This document shows, one piece after another, positions 27,584 to 36,050 of a stretch of 64,000 nucleotides of DNA; position 1 is the stretch's first letter, and each line of letters begins with the position of its first letter. Below the pieces are notes generated by a model, which was not told the DNA's origin, did not search any database, and saw only the letters and a list, made by a program, of their open reading frames with translations. A program made the position numbers and the translations under genes. The DNA comes from Falsiroseomonas selenitidurans. Its GTDB lineage: Bacteria > Pseudomonadota > Alphaproteobacteria > Acetobacterales > Acetobacteraceae. The DNA lies in assembly GCF_012103215.1 (NCBI RefSeq), contig NZ_JAAVNE010000013.1:1-64000 (forward strand). Reading direction: 5' to 3'.

Positions 27584-29626
27584 ATGGAGGACGCAGCCGT
27601 CATCAGCGAGGCGCCGCCCGGCGCGCAACCGGATGGCGCGCCGCTCACGCTGATGCTGTTCGGGCCGCTGCGCCTGCTGCGCGGGGCGGAGGAGTTCCGC
27701 TTCCGCAACCGCAAGGCGCGCGCCGTGCTGGCCTGCCTCGCCCTGGCGGAGGGCCAGGAACTGACCCGCGAGCGCATCGCCGGGCTGCTCTGGAGCGAAT
27801 CCGCCGAGGACAGGGCGCGTGCCTCGCTGCGACAGGTGGTGCACGAGATCCGGGAGGTGCTGCCCGCCGGCACGCTGCGCGCGGATCGCATGACCGTGGC
27901 ACTGGAACCCGGCCGCATGCGCCACGACCTCGCCCCGCTGCTGGCGCTGCTGGCCGAGCGGCGGATCGATCCGCGGCTGCTCGACACGGCGGGGCTCGTC
28001 GACCAGTTCCTCGAGGATCTGGAGGATCTCGATCCGGCCTTCGCGGAATGGGTGCGGTCGCGCCGTGCCGCGCTGCAGGAAAAGCTGGTGGCGGAGTTGG
28101 AGGCGATGCTGCGGTCGGCGCAGGGCGCGCGGGGCCGCGCCGCTGCCCGGGCGCTGCTGAACCTGGATGCGACGCATGAGGAAGCCTGCCGGCGCGTCAT
28201 GCAGGATGCGGCGCGGGAAGGCGACGTGGCTGGCGCACTGCGGGCCTATGAGGCGCTGTGGAACATCCTTGACCAGGATTTCGACATGGAGCCCTCCCCC
28301 GCGACGCAGGCGCTGGTGGCGGACATCAAGTCGGGACGGCTGCCGCCCGCGCTGCCCAGCGCCACGCCCCCGGCCGCCGCCCCCGCGGCGGAGCCGGACG
28401 GGTCGCGGATGGCGCTGCTGATCGAACCCTTCGTCGTGCATGGCGTGCCGGAGGGGCGCGTCTACCTGGTGCACGGCTTCCGCCATGACCTGATCGCCTG
28501 CCTGGTGCGATTCCGCGAGTGGTTCGTGGTGGATGGCGGCGAGCTTCCGGCGGCGGCGGCGCGGTCCTGGCGCGTCTCCAGCCGCTACGCCATCAGTGCC
28601 GTCGCCTATCAGGCGGGCGACCGGATCAGCCTGGTGCTGACGATCCGCGAGGCCGACAGCGGCGTGGTGATGTGGAGCGAGCGGTCGGACCTCGACCTGG
28701 CAAGCTGGGCCGAGGCGCAGCGCAGCCTGGTGCGCAGCATCGCCACCTCGCTGAAGGGCAAGGTCTCCGCCGCGCGGCTGGCGAACCTGCCGCTGCACCG
28801 CGGCGCGGCGCTGTCGGCGCATGACCGCTGGCTGCTCGGCCAGTCCGTCATGCGCGGGTTCCGCGGCGACCGTTATGCCCGGGCGCGCGAATTGTTCGAG
28901 GAGGCGATCGCCGAGGATCCGGATTTCTCGCCCGCGTACAGCAGCCTGGCGCAATCCTACAATGGCGGGCACATCGCCAATCCTGGCAGTTGGCGCAGCC
29001 GCGCGACGGAAGCGAAGGCCCTGGCCCTGGCGCGCCGGGCGGTGGAGCTGGACCCGCTGGATTCCCGGGCGCATCTGGTGATGGGCTGGTCCCTGGCGAT
29101 GTCCGGCCAGGGCCCGCTGGCGGTGCCGCACATGCGCCGCGCCACGCAGCTCAACCCCTATGACAGCTGGACGCTGGTCTCCGCCTCGCTGTTCCACGCC
29201 TTTTCCGGCCAGCATGAGGAGGCGCGGCGCCTGGCCGATGCGGCGCTCGACATGTCGCTCGTCGTCTCACCGACGCTGTGGGGCTACCAGGTGGTGGTCG
29301 CCTATCTGCGCGGCGACGATGCGGCGACCATCGAGGCCTGCGACCGGGCGCAGGATGTCATCCGCACCCTGCCGGCCTGGCGCGCCGCCGCGCTGTGGAA
29401 TCTCGGCCGACAGGAGGCGGCGCGGGCGGCGGCGGCGCGATTCTTCAAGATGGTGCGCGCCGCCTGGGTCGGGTCCGCGCCGGCGGAGGAGGAAGCGATG
29501 GCGCGCTGGCTGCTGCACCAGTATCCCTTCGCCGAAGCCGCCTCCTGGGAACGCCTGCGCCGCGGCGTGGGCGGCGCAGGCATCCGGGCGGAAGGGCTTC
29601 GCTTCGGCGCCTGGTACGGCGACTGA
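27584..29626 (+). CDS. SARP/BTAD-type transcriptional activator with TPR repeats
   Basis: 680 aa from ATG 27584 (GGGAG upstream). A GTG at 27536, overlapping the YcaO stop, would add 16 residues. The N-terminus is an OmpR-like winged helix (LTLMLFGPLRLLRG ... RKARAVLACLAL ... ERIAGLLWSE). A BTAD helical domain follows to about residue 245 (AARALLNLDATHEEACRR). The middle part, about 260-400, resembles the adenylate-cyclase/CadC-associated beta domain (VYLVHGFRHDLIACLVRF, DRISLVLTIREADSGVV). TPR-like repeats (ARELFEEAIAEDPDFSPAY, ALARRAVELDPLDSRAH) fill the rest. Such activators are known best in actinobacterial natural-product clusters. Coupling to YcaO suggests it controls this locus. Confidence 0.85.
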   Translation: MEDAAVISEAPPGAQPDGAPLTLMLFGPLRLLRGAEEFRFRNRKARAVLACLALAEGQELTRERIAGLLWSESAEDRARASLRQVVHEIREVLPAGTLRADRMTVALEPGRMRHDLAPLLALLAERRIDPRLLDTAGLVDQFLEDLEDLDPAFAEWVRSRRAALQEKLVAELEAMLRSAQGARGRAAARALLNLDATHEEACRRVMQDAAREGDVAGALRAYEALWNILDQDFDMEPSPATQALVADIKSGRLPPALPSATPPAAAPAAEPDGSRMALLIEPFVVHGVPEGRVYLVHGFRHDLIACLVRFREWFVVDGGELPAAAARSWRVSSRYAISAVAYQAGDRISLVLTIREADSGVVMWSERSDLDLASWAEAQRSLVRSIATSLKGKVSAARLANLPLHRGAALSAHDRWLLGQSVMRGFRGDRYARARELFEEAIAEDPDFSPAYSSLAQSYNGGHIANPGSWRSRATEAKALALARRAVELDPLDSRAHLVMGWSLAMSGQGPLAVPHMRRATQLNPYDSWTLVSASLFHAFSGQHEEARRLADAALDMSLVVSPTLWGYQVVVAYLRGDDAATIEACDRAQDVIRTLPAWRAAALWNLGRQEAARAAAARFFKMVRAAWVGSAPAEEEAMARWLLHQYPFAEAASWERLRRGVGGAGIRAEGLRFGAWYGD

Positions 29627-29662
29627 CCGCACGGGCGCCGACGCCGCCATCCGCAGCGGGCG

Positions 29663-30103
29663 CTATTCGCAGTGGGCGATGGTGTAGTCGCCGATCCGCC
29701 GCGCCTGCAGGCGCAGCTTCTGCTCCGGCGTCGCCTCCTCCTGCGTGCCGTCGATGGGGTCGGGCTCGTAGAAGTCGGGCAGCCCGTAGGTCGAACCCGG
29801 CTGCGTCAGCCGGGCCTCCTTGGCGCGGATGAGGTCCGCCGGCGGAATGCGCAGCACCATCTCATTGGCGCGGTAGTGCACGACGGTCAGCGTGTCGACA
29901 TGCGCCGGGATGTTCGGCCCGGCGCCCAGCGCCACCAGCAGGTCGCGCAGCTCCTCGATCGTCCTCGGCACCGGATGCAGCGTGCCGTTGGTGTAGATGC
30001 TGTCCTGCGTCGACCAGCTCTTCACCAGGTTGCCGAGGATCTCCCAGTTCTCGACGGTCATGGTCTCCAGCGTCGGTGCGGCGGGGGGGGTGGTGTCGCC
30101 CAT
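29663..30103 (-). CDS. 146-residue protein of unknown function, companion of the haem peroxidase
   Basis: Acidic soluble protein with a good Shine-Dalgarno AAGGAG before ATG 30103. No family recognised. It has a helical segment (TVENWEILGNLVKSW), then RTIEELRDLLVALG, a beta-like part (VDTLTVVHYRANEMVLRI) and a Glu/Gln-rich C-terminus ending AHCE. It lies 25 bp downstream of the peroxidase gene on the same strand, so it may be a partner or chaperone. It is too long and lacks a Cys/Ser/Thr-rich core, so I do not favour it as a RiPP precursor. Confidence 0.75.
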   Translation of the reverse strand: MGDTTPPAAPTLETMTVENWEILGNLVKSWSTQDSIYTNGTLHPVPRTIEELRDLLVALGAGPNIPAHVDTLTVVHYRANEMVLRIPPADLIRAKEARLTQPGSTYGLPDFYEPDPIDGTQEEATPEQKLRLQARRIGDYTIAHCE

Positions 30104-30128
30104 GGTGGCGTGCTCCTTCAGGTTGCGG

Positions 30129-31817
30129 TCAGAGGAAGGCGGGGTCTGCGGCCTCGAGGCCGTGCTCGCGCGCGACGAAGCGGATCAGCGCAGGCATCAT
30201 GGCCTGATCCGGCAGCCGGTCCGCAGCGACGGTGATGCCAAGCGCCCCGGCCAGCGCCAGCAGCGCCGGGCGGAGCGCCGGCTCCGGCCACTGCCCGGGC
30301 TGCTCGCCGGGCAGCGGGTCGCCCAGCATGGCGCCATAGAAAGTCTCGGCGAGAAGGATGGACCCGAGCGGGCCGAGCCTTGCGCCGCCATGCGTGTGCT
30401 CCGCCTCGAACAGGACGTAGAAGGGCAGCGGCGGGTCCGCCGCCAGGCTGGCGATATCCGCGGCGGGCAGCGGGTCGAAGCGGTTGCTGCGGGCGGCCAG
30501 CCAGGCGGCCAGCGCCGCGTGCCGGTACGCGGCATCGGCCAGGGGCTGGTCGTCGAAGGCATCGGTCCAGCCCTTCCGCGCCGCCTGCGCCGCGATCGCG
30601 TCATGCAGCGCGTCCACCGACCAGAGCGGCACGGTGGCGGCGCTCGCCAGATCCTGCATGGCCAGGCCATGGCCCGGCGCGGGGCCCTCGAACAGCTCGG
30701 GGTTGATGAGGGCGGCGATGTAGCGGGGCTTGATCAGAAGGCTGCGATTTGCCGCAGGCGTCGGGGCAAGCCCGTCGAAGAAGTCGCTCCAGCGGATGAT
30801 CCAGTTCGCGCCGAGCGGCATCTGCGCCGCGCCGCGCGCGCTGGTCTGCCGCAGCGCCGCCTTGATGCCGTGCCGCGCTGCCGCGTTGATGCGGTATTCG
30901 GGGCGCACCATGCTGTGCGCCGCGCGCATGGCACCGTGCGAGAATTCCAGCGCCACGCCGGGCAGCGACCCGGGGCAGGCGCTGTCGGGGTCCAGCAGAT
31001 CCGCCGCCGTCGCCCGTCGGTAGCGGTCCTGCACCGGGCCGTGCAGCAGCCGGGCCAGCAGGTCGTCGCGCAGGATGCGCCGGTAGACCAGCGTCGTCGC
31101 CGCCCTGGCCCAGGCGAAATGCGGCTCCCGCGCGCGGTCCGCCGGCCCGGCCGCCCGGCCGCCGGAGGACAGGCCGAGAAACGCGTTGTGCACCAGGTGC
31201 CAGAGCGCCGTCATCTGCGCCAGGATCGCGTGGTCCTCGTTGCGGGGATCGCAGATCAGCGGGTCGGTCAGCGGCGGCGCCGCGGCGTCCGTGGGGCCGG
31301 AGACGCGGGCGATGTCGCGCTGCGGCGCCGGCCCCGTCGCCCCCGCCGGGCGCCTCATCGGGCCGAGGCGCAGCGCGCTGCGGGTGATGTCCCTGGCATC
31401 GTCCGGCGCATAAGCGTGCGGCGAGGCGAAGGGGCCGAGCCCGTACAGCGTGTCCAGGCGCAACCGCGCCATGCGGCCGTTGCGGGCGGCGACCCGCCCC
31501 TGCGGCATCTGCCAGAACGGCGTCGGCGTCTGCACGCAGTCATGCGCCGCGAGTTGCAGCAGGTAGGTGTAGCCGGAGGGGATCGCCGGATTGCCCTCCC
31601 GCTCCAGGTCCGGCATGGCCGGGTGCAGGATGCGGGCCAGGCGCCACAGCGTGGCAAGGGACTCCGGATCGGTGCCACGCCGGCTGCGTTGCGCGGCATC
31701 CGGTGTCGCCAGAATGTGCCGGTAGCCCTCCAGGCCGGCGATGTCGACGGACGGCGCCGCGCCGGCCGTCCGCATGGGGCAGGTTGCCCAGGCATTTCCC
31801 CCATGCGCTCGTGCCAT
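30129..31817 (-). CDS. Animal-type haem peroxidase (peroxidase-cyclooxygenase superfamily)
   Basis: 562 aa. Distal His92-Asp93 in LLQLAAHDCVQ (the Asp is a typical calcium ligand). The DPRNEDHAILAQMTALWHLVHN motif at 190-211 and proximal His301 in EFSHGAMRAAHSMVRP match the superfamily. Members oxidise halides, phenols or fatty acids with peroxide. No signal peptide, so it is probably cytoplasmic or exported by type I secretion. It is followed by a 146-aa gene and converges on the SARP gene. Upstream, 89 bp away on the same strand, is the frameshifted sulfotransferase. A fatty-acid dioxygenase role is possible. Confidence 0.88.
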   Translation of the reverse strand: MARAHGGNAWATCPMRTAGAAPSVDIAGLEGYRHILATPDAAQRSRRGTDPESLATLWRLARILHPAMPDLEREGNPAIPSGYTYLLQLAAHDCVQTPTPFWQMPQGRVAARNGRMARLRLDTLYGLGPFASPHAYAPDDARDITRSALRLGPMRRPAGATGPAPQRDIARVSGPTDAAAPPLTDPLICDPRNEDHAILAQMTALWHLVHNAFLGLSSGGRAAGPADRAREPHFAWARAATTLVYRRILRDDLLARLLHGPVQDRYRRATAADLLDPDSACPGSLPGVALEFSHGAMRAAHSMVRPEYRINAAARHGIKAALRQTSARGAAQMPLGANWIIRWSDFFDGLAPTPAANRSLLIKPRYIAALINPELFEGPAPGHGLAMQDLASAATVPLWSVDALHDAIAAQAARKGWTDAFDDQPLADAAYRHAALAAWLAARSNRFDPLPAADIASLAADPPLPFYVLFEAEHTHGGARLGPLGSILLAETFYGAMLGDPLPGEQPGQWPEPALRPALLALAGALGITVAADRLPDQAMMPALIRFVAREHGLEAADPAFL

Positions 31818-31906
31818 GCCCGATCACTCCGCCCGATGGCGGAGACAGGATCACGCGGCGCGTGAGTCCATCGTGATCGGCCGCGGCCGATGGGCGGGCG
31901 GGCGGG

Positions 31907-32514
31907 TCAGAAGGCGTAGCCGCCCCATTCCAGCTCCTCGTGGACCGCGCCTCCACGCAGCGCCGGAGGTCGGCATCGTAATAGGCGCGGTAGGGCGCAT
32001 GGGCGCCGCGGTTGCGGTGCGGCAGCGCCAGCGGGCCGAGGCCGATGGCCTGCGTCACGGCGGCGAAATCCTCGGCCAGCCGCTCGAAGCGCATCAGCCG
32101 GTTCAGCTCCGCATCCAGCGCGCCGCCGGGCGTTGTGCGGATGAAGTCGCGCAGGGTGGCTTGGCGTGCCACCAGGTCCAGGAAGGCGGCGCGGTCGAAG
32201 CCCTGCACCTTGCCGGCGGCGACGCGGTGCGGCGAGAAATAGGCGCTGACCAGGCGCTCGAACGGGTTGCGGATGGTGGCGAACTTGTAGAGGCCGGCAT
32301 ACAGCGCCTGCGGCAGCGCCTGGCGGTAGTCGCGCAGCCGCGCATGCTTGACGGTGCCGAAGCGGTCGTTGCGGATATCGAAACGCTCCGTTCCGTCCTG
32401 CGAGCCGCTGACGGTCTTGCAATCCTCGGAATAGGGCAGCAGCGCCTCGGCCACGGAATTGCCGCCGGACTTGCCCCGATGGACGAACAGGAAGGCGTGC
32501 TGGATCGAGATCAC
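31907..32514 (-). pseudogene. Sulfotransferase-like gene with a frameshift near its 3' end
   Basis: From GTG 32514 the frame encodes HAFLFVHRGKSGGNSVAEAL, a PAPS-binding P-loop-like start, and the core YKFATIRNPFERLVSAYF, as in Sulfotransfer_2 proteins. It continues to YYDADLRRCVEA (near 31950). There the frame runs on as nonsense to 31540. Shifting by one base gives VHEELEWGGYAF and a stop at 31907, the normal C-terminal end of this family (acidic helix, then GYxF). One base seems missing at about 31945-31950. This is either a real mutation or a sequencing error; the rest of the gene is intact. With one base restored, the protein would be about 203 aa. Divergent from another sulfotransferase-like gene. 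Confidence 0.8.
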
Positions 32515-32711
32515 GGGCGTCCTGCGTTCCTTCCATGGGCCGGTGGCCTGCCTGGCCAGGGGCCGGCACGCCGCCCCGTCGGGCAAGGCCACTCCGTCGA
32601 AATGCAACCCTTGCGTGCTATGCACCGGATCATTTTCAACTATGATGCAGCTTCGGTCAACGCCATGCCCGCCCCCGGCCGGCATTCCACCCACGGCAAG
32701 GTTCCAGGCCC
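32515..32711. promoter_or_regulatory. Divergent intergenic region between two sulfotransferase-like genes
   Basis: 197 bp between GTG starts at 32514 (minus) and 32712 (plus). It must contain both promoters. It is comparatively AT-richer around 32615-32660. I cannot assign -35/-10 boxes. Confidence 0.4.
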
Positions 32712-34004
32712 GTGCAGCCGAAGCTTTTCCACCTGCATGTCTCGAAATGCGGCGGCACGTCGCTCAACGCCCTGCTGGACCTGCAGGCCCATGCCGAGCG
32801 CGCGCGGCCGGCCGGCGCCTTCTCCCGGCAGCTTCGCCAGCGCGGCGTCCAGCGCGTGGACATCGCCTGCCTGCAGGACCCCCTGCTGCGGCCGCAGATC
32901 GTCGAGGCGGTGCAGGAGAGCATCGACTGGTTCGACATCCTGCACGGCCATTTCGACCTCTCCCCCTGGCTGTCGGGGGAGGACACGGTCTTCACCGTGC
33001 TGCGTGAGCCGGCACGGCGGGCGCTGTCGCAATTCCATGACTATCGCCGCCTGGCACCGCACGACTATGCCCACAAGGCGGAGGACTGGCAGGCGGTGCA
33101 TGAGGCCGCGCGGGGCGATGGCGGCTTCGCGCCGTTCCAAGCCCGCTGCGCCGCGCTGAGCCCTTTCCGCAGCATGTTCGAGGATCACCAGTGCCGCGCC
33201 CTGACGCAACATGAGGTGCCCCAGGCCGAATTCGATGCCATGCCGCCGGCGGCACGGGCCGAGGCGGCCTGGCGGACACTGCAATCCCGCTGCACCCGCT
33301 TCGGCGTGCTGGAGGAAGTGGACGGCCTGCTCGGCGCCCTGGCGCGCGACCAGGGATGGTGCCCGCCGGACCCCCTGGCGGTCAGCAACCGCGCAACGCC
33401 GGAAGGCGAGGACGACCCGGCGGGGCTGGCCAAGGCCGAAGCCATCACCCAGGGCGACCGCATCCTCTACGACCGTGCGGTGGCGGCGCTGCGCGACCGG
33501 CCCGGTTCCGCCTACACCATCGCGGAGTTCGAGGCGGAGTTCGCCGCCGCCCGCCTGGCCGGGCTCTCGCCGGCGCGGATCGGCGCGGAGCATGTCTTCG
33601 ACATGAACATGCCGCTGCCGAGCCGCGGCCTGCATGGCCGCGACGCCGCCGGCACGCGGGATTGCTGCCGCTGGGTGGGCGCCCGGGCGGAGGCGCTGGT
33701 CTACCTGCCGGTGCCGGGGCCGGGCGCGCGGCTGACGCTGCGGCTGTACAACAAGGGCTGGGTCGATCCGGCGCTGCGCGCCGCGCTGACCGTGTCGGTG
33801 GATGGCGTGCCGGTGCGAACCAGCCCCGAGCCGCGGCGCGAGGTGGCGGAGGCGCTCCGCTTCCAGGCCACCAGCCGGCGCGGCTGGATGCGCATCGGCC
33901 TGCATTGCGCGCGGGCGATGACGGATGCCGAGGCCGGGCATGCCGGGAGCGATGGCCGCCGCAAGGTCTTCAACCTCTGGCGCTGCAGCTACGAGATCGG
34001 CTGA
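32712..34004 (+). CDS. Sulfotransferase-like protein with an extra C-terminal domain
   Basis: 430 aa from GTG 32712. The N-terminus (LFHLHVSKCGGTSLNALLD) is a PAPS 5'-phosphate loop, and VFTVLREPARRALSQFHDY is the 3'-phosphate motif of sulfotransferases. After about residue 250 there is a second part, with a beta-rich C-terminal region (ALVYLPVPGPGARLTLRLYNKGW ... TVSVDGVPVRT) ending FNLWRCSYEIG, which could be a carbohydrate-binding or structural domain. It has no signal peptide. Family members move sulfate from PAPS to sugars or other acceptors, often in capsule or glycan synthesis. No glycosyltransferase lies nearby, so the acceptor is unknown. Confidence 0.8.
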   Translation: MQPKLFHLHVSKCGGTSLNALLDLQAHAERARPAGAFSRQLRQRGVQRVDIACLQDPLLRPQIVEAVQESIDWFDILHGHFDLSPWLSGEDTVFTVLREPARRALSQFHDYRRLAPHDYAHKAEDWQAVHEAARGDGGFAPFQARCAALSPFRSMFEDHQCRALTQHEVPQAEFDAMPPAARAEAAWRTLQSRCTRFGVLEEVDGLLGALARDQGWCPPDPLAVSNRATPEGEDDPAGLAKAEAITQGDRILYDRAVAALRDRPGSAYTIAEFEAEFAAARLAGLSPARIGAEHVFDMNMPLPSRGLHGRDAAGTRDCCRWVGARAEALVYLPVPGPGARLTLRLYNKGWVDPALRAALTVSVDGVPVRTSPEPRREVAEALRFQATSRRGWMRIGLHCARAMTDAEAGHAGSDGRRKVFNLWRCSYEIG

Positions 34005-34115
34005 GCCCCGCGGCCTCGGCCGACGCACCGCCTGATGCCGCGGATTTGGCGCCGGTGCCTTCGGGGAATGCCCGGACGCCTTGCGAAAGCCCCCCCGCAT
34101 CGCAAGATCCGGCCC

Positions 34116-34904
34116 ATGATCGACGCCAAGGCCCTGCTCGAACGTTTCCTCGGCCCGCAGCCGAGCCACCCCGGTGCGGCCGGCGGCCCGCCGGAGCGGT
34201 CCCTGCCCGCCGCCCCGCCCGGCGCCTCTCCCTGGGGCAGCGCAACCGGCGCCGGCGGTGGCCTGGCGGAGGCCGCGCGCCAGGCGGTGGGTCGGGCCGG
34301 GGGCCTTGGCGGCATGGGCGGCTTCGCCGGCGGGGCGGCGGCCGGCGGCCTGCTGGGCCTGCTGCTGGGCGGCAAGAAATCCCGCGGCGGCAGCCTGCTG
34401 AGCCATGGCGGCGCCGCGGTGCTCGGTGCCCTGGCGCATCGTGCCTGGCAGAACTGGCAGACCGGCCAGGCACCCGCCACCGCCCCCGTTGCCACCCCGC
34501 AGGACCAGGCGGAGCCGCGCTTCCTGCCGGCGGCCGCCCCGGCCGCGGATGGCGGCCCCTTCGAACTGGCGCTGATCCGCGCCATGATCGGCGCCGCCCG
34601 GGCCGATGGCCATGTGGATGCCGAGGAACGCGCCCGCATCTTCGCCCAGGTGGAACGCGCCGGGCTCGACGCGGAGGCCCAGGCCTTCGTCTTCGATGCG
34701 CTGGACCAGCCGATCGGCGTGACGGAGGTCGCCGCCGCGGCGCGCACGCCGGAACAGGCCAGCGAGCTCTACCTGGTCTCCCGCCTCGCCGTGGATCCGG
34801 ACCACCCGGCGGAGCGCGCCTACCTGGCCGCCCTCGCGCACCGGCTGAAGCTGGCGCCAGACCTGGTGCAGCATCTGGACCGGCAGGTGGACGCGGCGGG
34901 CTGA
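34116..34904 (+). CDS. DUF533/TerB-like protein
   Basis: 262 aa. Residues 1 to about 90 are Gly/Pro/Ala-rich and low-complexity, with a short hydrophobic glycine-rich segment (GGLLGLLLGGKK). The C-terminal half has the TerB-like helical fold with the acidic metal-binding loop: ALIRAMIGAARADGHVDAEERARIF. ATG 34116 is chosen because MIDAKALLERFLG is the usual family start. The proteins are cytoplasmic or membrane-attached; function is unclear. It follows the sulfotransferase-like gene by 111 bp. Confidence 0.85.
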   Translation: MIDAKALLERFLGPQPSHPGAAGGPPERSLPAAPPGASPWGSATGAGGGLAEAARQAVGRAGGLGGMGGFAGGAAAGGLLGLLLGGKKSRGGSLLSHGGAAVLGALAHRAWQNWQTGQAPATAPVATPQDQAEPRFLPAAAPAADGGPFELALIRAMIGAARADGHVDAEERARIFAQVERAGLDAEAQAFVFDALDQPIGVTEVAAAARTPEQASELYLVSRLAVDPDHPAERAYLAALAHRLKLAPDLVQHLDRQVDAAG

Positions 34905-34973
34905 ACCGCCCCCATCTCGTCCGCGGCCGCCCCTGCTGCCAGACTGGGCGCGTCGAGGCGGGGGATGGGCGCG

Positions 34974-36050
34974 ATGAAGATCACCGGGGTTGAGACGCAC
35001 CTGCACCGCAGCGCCTTTACCTACGGCGCCGGCGCGCAGGGCGGCGGCGGCAATCTGCGGCTTTCGGCCATCGACACGCTGCTGGTGCGGGTGGCGGTGG
35101 AAGGCGGCCTGCATGGCTGGGGCGAAGGCTTCGGCTTCACCCTGGCGGCCACGACGCGCGACGCGGTGGAGCGGCTGATCGCCCCGGCCTGCCTGGGCCA
35201 GGATGCGCGCGACATCGCCGGGATCGGCGCGCTGCTGCATCGGCGCTTCCACAATTTCGGCCGCAACGGGCCGGTGGGCTTCGGCATCGCCGCCATCGAC
35301 ATCGCGCTGTGGGACATTGCCGCCAAGGCCGCGGGCCTGCCGCTGCACGCGCTGCTGGGGCCGGCAGGCCGCCGCCAGGTGCCGGCCTATGCCAGCCTGC
35401 TGCGCTATGGCGATGCCGAGGCCGTCGCGCGCAACACCGCGCGGGCCATCGGCGCCGGCTATCGCCGCATCAAGCTGCATGAGGTGGACATGGCCTGCAT
35501 CCGGGCCGCCCGCGCCGCCGCGCCGGCCGAGGTGCCGATCATGCTTGATGTCAACTGCGCCTGGTCGGACCCCGCCGCGGCGCGCGCCTTCCGCGAGGGC
35601 GTCGCCGGCATGAACATCGGCTGGTTGGAGGAGCCGATCTGGCCGCCGGAGGATTTCGCCGCGCTGGCCGCCCTGCGCGCCCTGCCCGGCTGCCCGATCT
35701 CGGCCGGGGAGAATCTCGGCGGCCCGGTGGATTTCGCCCGGGCCTTCGCGGCCGGCGCGGTGGATGTGGCGCAGCCCAGCGTCACCAAGCATGGCGGCCT
35801 CTCCGGCCTGCGCGAGGTGCAGGCGCTGGCGGCGGCGGCCGGCGTGGCGGTGGTGCCGCACAGCCCCTATTTCGGCCCCGGCCTGCTCGCCACCCTGCAC
35901 TGGCTGGCGGCGGCAGAGGAAGCAGCGCCGATCGAGATCTACTTCGCCGACCTCGCCACCCCGCCCTATGGGGCGGCGCTTGCCGTGCGGGATGGCCAGC
36001 TGGCGGTGCCGCAGGGCCCCGGGCTGGGGCTGGAGCCGGTCGGGCTGTGA
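34974..36050 (+). CDS. Enolase-superfamily enzyme (mandelate racemase/muconate lactonizing family)
   Basis: 358 aa from ATG 34974; an ATG 9 bases earlier is also possible. The capping domain is residues 1-125, then the beta/alpha barrel. Metal ligands Asp192 (LDVNCAW), Glu219 (LEEP) and Glu246 (SAGEN) are visible. On the second strand the usual Lys-x-Lys is Lys167-Leu-His169, and the other side has Lys272 (TKHGG) and His296 (VPHSPYFGPG). The Lys-x-His variant means a precise activity (racemase, cycloisomerase or sugar-acid dehydratase) cannot be read. Its stop overlaps the GTG of the next gene (GTGA), so the two act together. Confidence 0.88.
   Translation: MKITGVETHLHRSAFTYGAGAQGGGGNLRLSAIDTLLVRVAVEGGLHGWGEGFGFTLAATTRDAVERLIAPACLGQDARDIAGIGALLHRRFHNFGRNGPVGFGIAAIDIALWDIAAKAAGLPLHALLGPAGRRQVPAYASLLRYGDAEAVARNTARAIGAGYRRIKLHEVDMACIRAARAAAPAEVPIMLDVNCAWSDPAAARAFREGVAGMNIGWLEEPIWPPEDFAALAALRALPGCPISAGENLGGPVDFARAFAAGAVDVAQPSVTKHGGLSGLREVQALAAAAGVAVVPHSPYFGPGLLATLHWLAAAEEAAPIEIYFADLATPPYGAALAVRDGQLAVPQGPGLGLEPVGL

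Noticed and set aside
29663..30103. 146-aa gene as a RiPP precursor for the YcaO enzyme
   Set aside because: Too long, no Cys/Ser/Thr-rich core, and its close partner is the peroxidase. Not excluded, but not supported.
31540..31906. Continuation of the sulfotransferase frame past 31950
   Set aside because: The sequence becomes Pro/Arg/Gly nonsense and overlaps the peroxidase gene in another frame, so it is a frameshift product.
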